In this document: positions 25,294-35,583 of the stretch, piece by piece | Position numbering within the stretch: position 1 is the stretch's first letter | Layout: each line of letters begins with the position of its first letter | DNA from: Chrysemys picta bellii | Lineage: Eukaryota > Chordata > Testudines > Emydidae | Assembly (NCBI RefSeq): GCF_011386835.1 | Contig: NC_088797.1 | Location: 97,412,264-97,476,263 of the forward strand | Length of the DNA stretch: 64,000 nt | Direction of reading: 5' to 3' | The notes under the pieces: model-generated | Told to the model about the DNA's origin: nothing | Databases searched by the model: none | What the model saw: only the letters and a program-made list of their open reading frames with translations | Program-made: the position numbers and the translations under genes

Positions 25294-27222
25294 TTTAAGA
25301 ACATCAGAAGCAGGAAGCCTGCTAAACAACCAGTGGGGCCCCTCGATGATAGAGATAGAAAAGGAGCGCTTAAAGAGGATAAAGTCATTGCAGAGAAACT
25401 AAATGAATTCTTTGCTTCAGTCTCCACGGCTGAGGATGTTAGGGAGATTCCCAAACCAGAGCCAGCTTTTGTAGGTGACAAATCTGAAGAACTGTCACAG
25501 ATTGAAATGTCACGAGAGGAGGTTTTGGAATTAATTGATAAACGTAACATTAACAAGTCACCGGGACCAGATGGCATTCACCCAAGAGTTCTAAAAGAAC
25601 TCAAATGTGAAATTGCGGAACTATTAACTAGGGTTTGTAACCTGTCCTTTAAATCGGCTTCTGGACCCAACAACTGGAAGATAGCTAATGTAACGCCAAT
25701 ATTTAAAAAGGGCTCTAGAGGTGATCCTGGCAATTACAGACCGGTAAGTCTAATGTCGGTACCGGGCAAATTAATCGAAACAATAGTAAAGAATAATATT
25801 GTCAGACACATAGAAGAACATAAATTGTTGGGCAAAAGTCAACCTGGTTTCTCTAAAGGGAAATCGTGCCTTATTAATCTATTAGAGTTCTTTGAAGGGG
25901 TCAACAAACATATGAACAAGGGGGATCAAGTTACATAGTGTACTTAGATTTCCAGAAAGCTTTTGACAAGGTCCCTCACCAAAGGCTCTTACGTAAATTA
26001 AGTTGTCATGGGATAAAAGGGAAGGTCCTTTCATGGATTGAGAACTGGTTAAAAGACAGGGAACAAAGGGTAGGAATTAATGGTAAATTCTCAGATTGGA
26101 GAGGGGTAACTAGTGGAGTTCCCCAAGGGTCAGTCCTAGGACCAATCCTATTCAACTTATTCATAAACGATCTGGAGAAAGGGATAAAAAGTGAGGTGGC
26201 AAAGTTTGCAGATGATACTAAACTGTTCAAGATAGTTAAGACCAAAGCAGACAGTGAAGAACTTCAAAAAGATCTCACAAAACTAAGCGATTGGGCAACA
26301 AAATGGCAAATGAAATTTAATGTGGATAAATGTAAAGTAATGCGCATTGGAAAAAATAACCCCAACTATACATACAATATGATGGGGGCTATTTTAGCTA
26401 CAACAAATCAGGAAAGAGATCTTGGAGTCATCGTGGATAGTTCTCTGACGATGTCCACACAGTGTGCAGAGGCAGTCAAAAAAGCAAACAGGATGTTAGG
26501 AATCATTAAAAAGGGGATAGAAAATAAGACGGAGAATATATTATTGCCCTTATATAAATCAATGGTATGCCCACATCTTGCATACTGCGTACAGATGTGG
26601 TCTCCTCATCTCAAAAAAGATATACTGGCACTAGAAAAGGTTCAGAGAAGGGCAACTAAAATGATTAGGGGTTTGGATAGGGTCACATATGAGGAGAGAT
26701 TAAAGAGGCTAGGACTTTTCAGTTTGGAAAAGAGGAGACTAAGGGGGGATATGATAGAGGTATATAAAATTATGAGTGATGTGGAGAAAGTAGATAAGGA
26801 AAAGTTATTTACTTATTCCCATAATACAAGAACTAGGGGTCACCAAATGAAATTAATAAGCAGCAGGTTTAAAACAAATAAAAGGAAGTTCTTCTTCACA
26901 CAACGCAGAGTCAGCTTGTGGAACTCCTTACCTGAGGAGGTTGTGAAGGGTAGGACTATAACAGTGTTTAAAAGAGAACTGGATAAATTAATGGAGGTTA
27001 AGTCCACTAATGGCTATTAGCCACGATGGGTAAGGAATGGTGTCCCTAGACTCTGTTTGTCAGAGGGTGGAGATGGATGGCAGGAGAGAGATCACTTGAT
27101 CATTACTTGTTAGGTTCACTCCCTCTGGGGCACCTGGCATTGGCCACTGTCGGTAGACAGGATACTGGGCTAGATGGACCTTTGGTCTGACCCAGTACGG
27201 CCGTTCTTATGTTCTTATGTTC
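25294..27222 (+). mobile_element. CR1 LINE, 5' truncated, inserted into the DIRS gag
   Basis: A 1.93-kb element with a 3' UTR after the stop at 27020 and a terminus CTGACCCAGTACGGCCGTTC followed by TTATG repeats, the diagnostic CR1 3' end. A 4-bp duplication ATAC flanks it at 25290-25293 and 27223-27226. DIRS gag sequence continues directly across the two flanks. The endonuclease domain is absent because of 5' truncation. Confidence 0.93.
25333..27020 (+). pseudogene. CR1 ORF2 reverse transcriptase, one frameshift
   Basis: Two overlapping frames make up the endonuclease-RT linker, RT and C-terminal region. Visible motifs: NKSPGPDGIHPRVL, NYRPVSLMSVPGKLIE, GFSKGKSC, YLDFQKAFDKVPHQRLL, SGVPQGSVLGPILFNLFIND, KFADDTKLF (catalytic ADD, about residue 90 of the second frame) and the C-terminal RRATKMIRGL..LGLFSLEKRRLRGDM block. 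The frame is broken once, between GDQV and VYLDF near 25930, by a 1-base deletion. Otherwise it is open to the stop at 27020, so the copy is fairly young. It would have acted in trans-independent target-primed reverse transcription. Confidence 0.93.
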
Positions 27223-27226
27223 ATAC

Positions 27227-28560
27227 CTCTGTTAGAGGAATTTGTAGTCAATCTGCTATCCTTCCATTACACTTTTAAGTAGATCTTTGAAATATTTGAA
27301 ATAAATCCAGCTGAGACAGTATACAGGGGAGCACTGCTTCACCTAAGAATGATACAAACATAGTTACATCTCCAGTCTGAGGCAGCTTCTCCTCGGAAAT
27401 TTCCCATGAATCATAGAATATCAGAGTTGGGAAGGGACCTCAGGAGGTCATCTAGTCCAACCACCTGCTCAAAGCAGGACCAATCCCTAGACAGATTTTT
27501 TTTGCCCCAGATCCCTAAATCGCCCCCTCAAGGACTGAACTCACAACCCTGGGTTTTAACAGGCCAATGCTCAAACCACTATCCCTCCCTCAAGCCAGGT
27601 TCATGTGCTGTTAATGGAGCAATTGCAGTTCCTGACAAGTACGAGAGTAGGATATCCCTGTAGGTGGTGGTATATAGGTATGTTGTCTTGGATGATAAGA
27701 ACCCCCAGGATTCCAATAGGGCCATTTTAGGATGTTATATGGATGGAGACCCAAGGGCCACAGAGGAGGATACCAGGGAGGTCTACCCTTATTCTCCCAA
27801 TGGGATATGGATCTAAATGAAACTCTCAATTCCTTTTCCAACCCATAAAATTTGTAGGAAGTTGCCCTAGAGAAAAAAGTAAGGGATTCCTGTCCACTAT
27901 GCTGAGACTCAGAAGATGAGAAAAATTGATATTCAAAGTCTAAGGGAGGGGCTGCTAAAGCTGAATTACTTGGTGTCAAGGTAGCCACTGATTTAGCATG
28001 CCAATACAGTACCAGCAGTCCAGTACCATGCCAATACGGTACCAGAAGTCCAGTACCAGCTAGTAGTCAATTTGGGCTGAGGAATCTCTTGGGAATAGGA
28101 TCTGCGAGGTGACTTGGACCTCTTTTTACTGGAGGTTTTAATAGGAAACCTGCCTTTCACTTTACCCAAGGAGTGATGCTCCTTTCCTTGTGAGGACTTA
28201 GATTTAACTGTCCTACTGAGTCCAAAGTTGGGGCATTAGAGCTCCAAGAACCCATGCTCATAGGGGCACTCCTGTGCTGATATGAAATTTGTCCAGTGGA
28301 GTCAGCTGTACCCTGATCTTAAGTTGGTCGCATAGAACAATCCAATGAAAACAGCTATACATGAGCCTCCCTAGCTTTCAAAATCCTTTTAGAAAAGGAT
28401 TTACAGATGGAACACATGCTGGGGATATGAGATTCCCAACAACAAAAAAGGTACCTGGTAAGACCATCATGTATAGGTATTGCTGCCTTGCAGAAAGGAT
28501 ATTACTTAAAATCAAGAGACGTGGAGTTAGACACCCTGAAGCCCCAGTGTTGGGAAGAAG
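27227..28560 (-). pseudogene. DIRS gag-like region, upstream part
   Basis: Near 28420 the minus strand reads CSICKSFSKRILKAREAHV, a Cys-containing N-terminal motif common to these gag proteins. At 27611-27988 an open stretch shows an acidic, Ser/Pro-rich segment and WPYWNP. Near 27260 LQIPLTE marks the point where the CR1 entered. Frame changes and stops break it up, and a CR1 fragment at 27409-27590 interrupts it again. Confidence 0.68.
27409..27590 (-). mobile_element. CR1 3' end fragment, antisense, second insertion in the DIRS
   Basis: AATCATAGAATATCAGAGTT, then GGGAAGGGACCTCAGGAGGT and CATCTAGTCCAACCACCTGC is the inverted 3' end of the common bird/reptile CR1 subfamily. The tail end TATTCTATGATT-type repeat lies at the left. 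About 180 bp remain. Confidence 0.85.
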
Positions 28561-28654
28561 TTCCCAGTAAGGGAAGAAAATAAAAACTTCTTCAAACTAA
28601 AATTTATCAAAAATGTTTCAGTGTACAACTAATTCTAATTAACTATTCCTAAAC

Positions 28655-28707
28655 TGACATTAATTGGACTCTTGAGGTCCCTTCCAACCCTGATATTCTA
28701 TGATTAA
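28655..28707 (+). mobile_element. Very short CR1 3' tail
   Basis: GGACTCTTGAGGTCCCTTCC then AACCCTGATATTCTATGATT is a CR1 3' terminus in sense orientation. Only about 50 bp are present, an extreme 5' truncation, just inside the right terminal repeat of the DIRS. Confidence 0.75.
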
Positions 28708-28734
28708 TATTTACACAAAACTGGAGAAGAGTAA

Positions 28735-28990
28735 ACAGCTAAGGGATGTGTCTAGATATGGATATCTCGCAACCACAGGTGGTGAAAAGGAAGTGAGCAG
28801 CAGTTGGGCTGCTCTGCCCTTTATGCCCTTGGTATAGGAGCACAAGGACACACTCAGGGCACAAGTGTGGCTCCAAAAGACACTGTTGGCCAAAGACTTC
28901 AATCTCATGTGCATGAGACAAGTACACACCAAGAGAGGAACATTTATATGGACAAGCACTTTGAGAAGAATTGTGCAGTTCTCAGATCAA
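28735..28990. repeat. DIRS 5' terminal repeat
   Basis: Inverted relative to 21357-21600; matching blocks include GGAGCACAAGGACAC, GTGCATGAGACAAGTACACA and CACCAAGAGAGGAACATTTA. It marks the upstream end of the element on the minus strand. Confidence 0.72.
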
Positions 28991-30574
28991 GGAAGTTAAA
29001 AAAAAGTCCAAATGATATACAATGGTTGAGATTTGCACAGCAGCCTAGGGGATTTAGACACAAATATTCCATTAATTTTACTGTGCATACATGCTCTAGG
29101 CTGCTTTGCAAATCTCAACCAATACGTATATATTATTTCATTTAAATATCATAATACAATTTCAAATTAATTATAAATATATTTTGTAAGCCATAGTAAT
29201 TTGTAAGAAACAACATATCACACTGATACTTTTTACATTTATTTTGTACTATAAAAAGAAAAAAAAAATTATTAAACCCCAAACAATAGCCTTTTCTGTA
29301 TGGAATTCATTATAATTGAATTCTCAATGACCATTGACTTCCATTGACTGAAGAATTTAACCCATCTGCAAGGACAATGATAATTCACAACTGGCATTAC
29401 CACAAGACAGGTATCAGGTCTCTTCACACAAGAAAATTGAGGTAACAACAGATCAGTGTCACCATGTAATAGTTATGATGTAAAAAAAGTTGGATTACTT
29501 AACTTGACACTCTTCAAACCATACCTCTCAGCCATCAAACCTACCAACATGTGGAACAAATGGCCACAATGTGGGACATCCGTACTGTGCTGTGCATCAC
29601 ACTATCACTGACCGATGATCATGTACTATTTTAACTACAAAACCTGTTTCTCGCTGTGTGAGAACTGAACAGACCATTAAAAAAAAAAAAGAAAACTGAA
29701 AAAAACAAGTTATATCATGCCATTAAACAGACTCCCCACATGGGTTATCAGCAGGGTTTAAATCTAGAACCTTCAGATCCTCTACCACCGGCCAGACAGG
29801 AGTAGTTGTTTATCCTCTGTGAGGACCAACCACTACAGGAGGCCACACTATCCACTTTCCCAGTGGGTAACACAAGAATTTGCTAGACAGCAGGAGAATA
29901 ACAGTGATCAGAAATCATGGGTTGTATCCCTGAATGTGAGAGGGGAGTGTAACACAGTGATTAGAGATTGCATAAACAAAACATTACAGGTTTAGCACAC
30001 TCAATCTAAAAGTCAATATAACTAGGTGCATAAGACTTGGGTTTGCCATATTACAGATCTGGTCCCTATTCCCAACTCTGCCTGAAGTGGCCTTATGCAA
30101 TCTCTGTTAACTTATTTGTAAAATGATGCAGGCTAATATTTGACTGCCTTGTAACCCTTAGGCAGCACAGGGCTCTCAAGTATATGGGAATATAAACAGC
30201 AGTCAACAAAGGCACTATCTTAACTCATGGCCTCCTGGCTCTTAACTCAGTGCATTTTCTCCTAGGACACAGGGTATTCTGTGAAGAAGTTTCTCACATG
30301 TCTGCAGAACACTACCTGCCTTTGTGGTCAAGTAAAATAGACAGCCTGATTCCACCAAATTGCAGAATGTCCTGCAAAACCCAGTACCTTAGAGAGGGAT
30401 GCTTCAAACAATGGTCACCAAAAAACTAAGATACTTTTTGTGCAAGGGCCATGAATGTACGCATTATGCTATATGAATATAAGCATATGTCAATTTAAGA
30501 ACACACAAGAGCATTAGCTCCATCTGGGGAAGAAGTAATGGATACACAAGAGATAAAACAATCTAGAGCATGTT
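28991..30574. other. Intronic DNA, nothing recognised
   Basis: AT-rich stretches with several A runs. No homology or TIR was recognised. Confidence 0.45.
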
Positions 30575-30800
30575 ATTTTTAATAATATCCTGCATTATGC
30601 AGTGCTTTAGATCTATAGCTCTCAAAGATCTTTACAAATGTGTAGGAATCATTATCCCCCATTGTACAGCTGAATTAGCAGAGTTGTGCAGATGTGAAGT
30701 GACTTGCCCAATGCCTCAAAGCAGGTCAATAGCAGAGTTGGGAACAGAAGCCGCAACTCCCAATTCCCACCTGTATTCTCAAGCATACTAGACTGCAGCT
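30575..30800 (+). repeat. Ancient amniote repeat with L2/L3-MIR type tail
   Basis: TCTCAAAGATCTTTACAAAT, then ATCATTATCCCCCATTGTAC, GTGAAGTGACTTGCCCAATG and AGCAGAGTTGGGAACAGAAG follow the order of the old amniote repeat whose tail reads CCCATTTTACAGATGGGGAA-type, GACTTGCCCAAGG, GGAATAGAACCC. A second copy is at 60955-61175. Confidence 0.65.
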
Positions 30801-32295
30801 AAATACCAGACTGAAATCTGGTCCACAGAAAAATCTATAAACCGAGTTTTTGTTCAGTTTAAAATGACAGTGCCTTTCTGAGTTATAAGTCAAACGGAAA
30901 ACTAATGGTTCATAGAATGCATTCCCTTTTTAGTGAATGACAATCTACCCTCATTGACAAAGTACTCAATTTTGAATTCTCATGGCTCATTTATATGCAT
31001 AGCGGATGGTCTAAGATTGTGTATTTGTATAAGTAATGGAATAGTTATAGTGGTTTAATACAATATAAAATTAAGGCACCCTATTGGCTAAGTCTGTCAT
31101 GACAAATACTATTCATAAGACTGAATGTAAGACCTATGTGGTGTGCTATATATTGCTGATATTGTGTTTTATTTATTTGTTTCCAATTTCGGTATTGCTT
31201 TATTATTATACAGTTAAGAAAACTGATTATTAATAAAAAATAACAATTTGAAAAGGTAAACGTAGTATGACAGTGAGTTAAAGTACTATCAAAGTCATGA
31301 CCATCCTAACATTTTTAATAGATTGTTATAGTCCATCATATATGTTCATCTATAAATAAAGCTTACGCTCATTAAGCATCATAAAACCCTCTTTAATCTT
31401 CTTCCACTTCACTGCAGTAACATACACATGGTATTCAGCTGTTACATTTGGAAAGATAAATGACAGCTGAATGGCAGATTCAAAATATCTGCAAGACTAA
31501 GAAGATACCTACAGTGGTGGACCCTACAAAAAACTGTTTTATGGTAAACAGTGGGAATAACTGTCTATTTGGGTCTCAGTTTTGTTTGGGGCTTCTAGGA
31601 ACTAGTGAGATATAAATAATACCACAAACCTGGGTCTTCTACTTCCTGCCTGCTATTACCTACACAACACATTTGGCTTGCACAACATACTAGTCTCATC
31701 TTTTTTTTTTTTTTTTTTTTTAAAGGGAGCAAATTTTCTTTAAGAACTTTGTAGCTGTACATAGAGAAATCCACAAGAACTCTCTACTGGAATGCTAAGG
31801 CCTCAAAGGAACACACACAGTTCATATAGGGAAGAACCTCAGGTATGTTTTGTCCCACATAACGAATGAGCTCAGCAGCACCCAAACAATTAATTTACAA
31901 AAAATATATTTTTAATAGACCTTGTAGTTGTTTATTACATTTTGTAATGCTACAGTACATCATAGACTGTGGTTTATGAAACCTGATATGCTGTAGCAAA
32001 ACTTAAAAGTTAACTGTCATTAAACAAAAATTGTATTAATTATTAAAAGTTGATTATTAATTTGTTTACAAAACTATAGGCTTCATTACTCACTAAAATT
32101 TCAGATTAAATGACTGCATCTTGAATTTTCATGTTTATTTATAACTAGATAATTACCCATGAAAAAGGTGATTTAGCCTCTTAATCTACCTTGTTATTCA
32201 AACTTTAATTACTTTTTAATTACAAAATTCATTATGTTCCTAACTCTGTTTAATTGGTTTAAAGTAAACTTTTGTAATATAAAACTTGTTCTTAC
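30801..32295. other. Intronic DNA with a 21-bp poly(T) at 31701-31721
   Basis: Apart from the T run nothing was recognised. The T run could be the inverted tail of a processed insertion, but the 31722-31900 flank matches nothing I know. Confidence 0.45.
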
Positions 32296-32401
32296 CTTAT
32301 CAAGTTCTGGATCTTGAAAAGGAAATTTGCTAATCACTATTTTGTACTCCTCTTCATTTGCTACAGGGATAGGGCTGTAATTATCTGCTTCAAAAATATC
32401 C
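32296..32401 (-). CDS. EXOC6: EXOC6 internal exon (window exon 9)
   Basis: A 106-bp exon whose first base completes Arg, followed by 35 codons from DIFEADNYSPIPVANEEEYK to FPFQDPELDK. The acceptor is AACAG and the donor GTAAGA. The exon ends exactly at the codon boundary that precedes QSFPKK in the next exon, 11.3 kb downstream across the DIRS-bearing intron. Confidence 0.95.
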
Positions 32402-33695
32402 CTGTTCAGAGTTAGCAAAATCAGCACAGTCAGGAGATGGATTAATACTTAAAAACATCATAAATAAGTGAATACATAAATGAATACAAAGCTTTTCACT
32501 GACATCAGATTGGATGTACAATTCCAAAAGTGGAGAACTGAATTCAATATTGATCCAGAATTCCAAACAGCATTTTGGGAGATTGAGTAATACTTACTGC
32601 AGCACTGGGATCGCATTTATCCATGCAATGACTTTTTCACAGTCTACATGACCCTAGAAGGTTTGTCCATACTGGAATATTACACCATTTTAGAACATAT
32701 TTTAATTAACACAATGCAAAGCACAGGTTAGTATTTTCTAATTTCTCTTCAGATCATATAAATCAGTATAGACAGGGACTTCATATTAGCTGGACTACCC
32801 TATGGTTAACTATGAACAGCTAACTCAGTAAATATGGCAGTCCTTGTCTACACTGAATGTTTAACATTGTGTTAGTTAACGTGATCAACACAAATGTATT
32901 TTTTTCCACTGTAAATGCACCCAGGGCACCTTGGGATCATTCTCTATCTGAAATAGGAACTTCAGATTAAAGCTTCAAAACCCCCTTAATTCTGGGTTTA
33001 CCATTTTCCCTCTCAAATTATTTTTAAGGCAGACATAGAAGCAGAGCAGCTGCATCAAAAGCACCCAGTTTCTGCCAAGAGAGATACAAAGGAATGCTCA
33101 CTAACAACAAAACAATAACCTTTTCTGTACCCTTGTTCCCGTCCAAATTAAAGGCGTCACTTTTATGATGCTCCTATAATAGCATAATATTTAAGAACTC
33201 AAGGTTAGCCTCCCCATGTCATATTGCCTAGAATTATTGTACAATGACATCAGCCCAACTCAATCTATGAAAATCTGTAATATTTCATTTTCAATGTTGT
33301 TTTTAAACTAGAAAAAGTCGCAGCATTACTGAAATAGGAAAGAGATTATTAATTTTACCACCTTTCTCTAGCAAAATGATCCAACCTGATATTAATTTTT
33401 GTATAAAATGAATGCAAACTTTCATGCTGGAGGAAATTAAATGTTACAGTTTGCAAGTTCTATATCCATTCAGGTCAATTCATAATAGAAATGCCAAAAG
33501 ACCTTTAGTCCTATTGGGTCAAGCTATAGTATACTGTACTCAGTTAACTAAAATTTAGAAAATGAGTATTTAATTAAATAAATTTGTAATTTAACAGAAA
33601 AAAGCAGATTTGATTCAAAGACACAATTACTGAGTAGTTAAACCAACCCTAATTGACAGAGTATTTTGAGATTTTTTTCATTTTGTAATACTAAC
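32402..33695. other. Intron between exons 8 and 9; possible MITE remnant at 32655-32900
   Basis: GGTTTGTCCATACTGGAATA on the left and CCTTGTCTACACTGAATGTT on the right look like degraded relatives of the TCTACACTG-type MITE ends seen elsewhere in the window, but the pairing is poor. Confidence 0.35.
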
Positions 33696-33793
33696 CTGAA
33701 CAACCCAGCCCATTTTTTAAGCAGTGTTTCATTGTACTGGTCTCTTATTTCAAATAAAAGATCAAACAGTCGATTCACAGGAAACCCATAACC
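33696..33793 (-). CDS. EXOC6: EXOC6 internal exon (window exon 8)
   Basis: A 98-bp exon, 32 codons plus two bases, with a CTTTAG acceptor and a GTTAGT donor. It reads GYGFPVNRLFDLLFEIRDQY through KKWAGLF and leaves AG of an Arg codon. It is near-identical in kind to the vertebrate family block RDQYNETLLKKWAG. Confidence 0.95.
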
Positions 33794-34514
33794 CTAAAGT
33801 ACAAAAATAAAAAGGACAAATAACTCAAGAACTACTATCATCACTTATCATACAGTGCTTCAATATGTTAAGAGGGGTTATTTTATCATGCAATTTTGTA
33901 CCACTATTGTACAAGTTACAGGACTCAACAGGTAAAGGTACTATTAAACATGATCTACTAATTTGTAAACCTGATACTCTGTTTATTTTAGAAATACTAC
34001 AGTGTTCATGGCAAAATGTGACAAATTACTTTTAAATGTTTTTAACTTGGTATTTAATCAATGTGTTTTATCTGTTTTATCAATGATTCAAGAGCAGACC
34101 AGCAATAAATACATAACTGGTTTTCCAAGCAGCAAATTCAATGACTGAACTGAAATACTACTTGCTATAAATTAGAAATGAAATGTTTACAAAAATATAA
34201 TATTTACATTTATTTTAACGCTATGTAATACCCTTTCGAACAAATTACAAAAACTGACAATCAAAGATTTTTTTCAGTGCACAACAGGACACCTAGGCAG
34301 TCTGTGATGGGCACAAATTAAGAAGGTTGTGTTAAAGGGGAGCCAGCAGAAGAAAGCTAGGTAAGATATATTTTCATTATTTAAAACATCTTACCTAATT
34401 CTGTTCTTGGTACATGCATGCAATTCCACTGAAACCAATGGCAGTTGCACATGCATATCCAAAGGCAGAATTTGGCTCCAGGTATTTTAATTCAATTATC
34501 AAAATAACACCAAC
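33794..34514. other. Intron between exons 7 and 8, nothing recognised
   Basis: A 721-bp AT-rich intron without a recognisable repeat. Confidence 0.5.
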
Positions 34515-34586
34515 CTGCAAAGTATCAGCAAACACAACAATGAGATTCTTCAGCTCTAAAACAAGATCAGGATCAGTGCAATATGA
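34515..34586 (-). CDS. EXOC6: EXOC6 internal exon (window exon 7)
   Basis: A 72-bp, 24-codon exon in phase 0 with a TTCCAG acceptor. It runs from SYCTDPDLVLELKNL to VVFADTLQ. The donor is GTTGGT, weaker than its neighbours beyond the GT, although the upstream exon end GCAG is good. A retained intron here would read on in frame for about 20 codons. Confidence 0.94.
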
Positions 34587-34751
34587 CTGGAAATAAAAAA
34601 TATTGATTTTGTAAAAGTTATTTAAATCAAACAGTAAATACATTTTCAACTTACAGTGGTACAGCAGGTTAAACTCACTAGCTTTATACCACTAGTAAAG
34701 TTCTTGTGCTGATAAAAGCAATTTAGACTTACATATCTTAATTTATGTGTG

Positions 34752-34875
34752 CAGTGTTCTTGTAGCCTTGCTGGCCCCAGGATATTAGAGAAACAAGGTG
34801 GGTGAGGTAATATCTTTTATTGCACCAACTTCTGCTAATGAGAGAGACAAGCTTCCAAGCTTACACAGAGCTCTT
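34752..34875 (+). repeat. Penelope-type repeat, left arm of a foldback pair
   Basis: TGTAGCCTTGCTGGCCCCAG, then GGTGGGTGAGGTAATATCTT, GAGAGAGACAAGCTTCCAAG and CTTACACAGAGCTCTTC. In other copies of this family the inverse of the last part reads as a CTGAAGA..GAAA element resembling a hammerhead core; here it is degraded and cut off by the adjoining CR1. Confidence 0.65.
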
Positions 34876-35029
34876 CATAAGAATGGCCATACTGAGTCAG
34901 ACCAAAGGTCCATCTAGCCCAGTATACTATCTTCTGACAGTGGCCGATGCCAGGTGCCCCAGGGGGAATGAACAGAACAGATAATCATCAAGTGATCCAT
35001 CCCCTGTCGCCCATTCCCAGCTTCTAGCA
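34876..35029 (-). mobile_element. CR1 3' end, antisense, between two Penelope arms
   Basis: CATAAGAATGGCCATACTGA, then GTCAGACCAAAGGTCCATCT and AGCCCAGTATACTATCTTCT is a clear inverted CR1 terminus of the GGTCTGACCCAGTA subfamily. It is 5' truncated at about 35029. Confidence 0.88.
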
Positions 35030-35100
35030 AGCCTTGAAAGCTTGTCTCTTGCACTAACAGAAGTTGGTCCAATAAAAGATTTACCTCACCCACCTTTTCT
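35030..35100 (-). repeat. Penelope-type repeat, right arm of a foldback pair
   Basis: GAAAGCTTGTCTCTTGCACT, then AACAGAAGTTGGTCCAATAA and AGATTTACCTCACCCACCTT is the inverse of the left arm at 34790-34860. Confidence 0.65.
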
Positions 35101-35216
35101 TAACTTAGTCCAATTATATACAGTATTTGTTCATATCACAAAGCTATTACAAAATTTGTCCTAACAGGAAGAGCTCAGACAAGACCAGCTGGAATATGAA
35201 AAGTGATGCACACCAT

Positions 35217-35575
35217 CATAGGTGCTGACTTACTCAGATCCCGGGGGGTGCTTGACCCCTGCTCCGCCCAGGCCCCACCCCCACTCCACTCCTTTAAGCT
35301 CCCACCCCCATCCACCTCCTCCCCCTGCCTCTTCCTGCCCCTGCTTCACCCCCTTTCCCTCAGCGCCTCCTGCATGCTGCAGAACAGCTGATCGCGGCAG
35401 GCAGGAGGCAGAGGAGCTAATCAGCGGGGCCACCAGTGAGCAGGAGGTGCAGGGGGGAGGATGGGAGGGAGAGGGAGAGATGCTGACTCGCAGGTTGCCA
35501 GTGGGTGCTGAGCACCCACTATTTTTTTTCCATGAGTGTTCCAGCCCTGGAGCACCCACGGAGTCAGTGCCTAGG
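35217..35575. mobile_element. hAT MITE with 8-bp target-site duplication
   Basis: A 359-bp element flanked by CACACCAT at 35209-35216 and 35576-35583. The left end CATAGGTGCTGAC is matched inward from the right by CCTAGGCACTGACTCCGTGG. The interior is GC-rich with C-rich and G-rich halves and yields overlapping Pro/Ser-rich open frames that are not genes. Confidence 0.88.
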
Positions 35576-35583
35576 CACACCAT

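Larger units (their letters stand above)
21357..28990 (-). mobile_element. DIRS-type tyrosine-recombinase retrotransposon, decayed, with nested CR1s
   Basis: About 7.6 kb, or about 5.5 kb without nested insertions. Reading the minus strand from high to low coordinates: terminal repeat (about 28735-28990), gag-like region, RT and RNase H remnants, tyrosine recombinase, internal complementary region (about 21600-21690) and the second terminal repeat (21357-21600). The terminal repeats are inverted: plus-strand 28831 onward (GGAGCACAAGGACACACTCA ... CACACCAAGAGAGGAACAT) matches the complement of 21600-21360 (GGAGCACAAGGACGCTTGGC ... GCACCAAGAGTCAAATATAT). The internal region is complementary to the outer end, as in DIRS elements. 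Frameshifts and stops occur throughout. It lies in sense orientation in the intron between EXOC6 exons 9 and 10. Confidence 0.88.

Noticed and set aside
31701..31721. Poly(T) as the tail of an antisense processed pseudogene
   Set aside because: The flanking 200 bp encode nothing recognisable and no target-site duplication was seen.
32209..32427. Continuous minus-strand frame through exon 9
   Set aside because: Only 32296-32401 is exon; the extra residues on either side are intronic and lie beyond the AG and GT borders.
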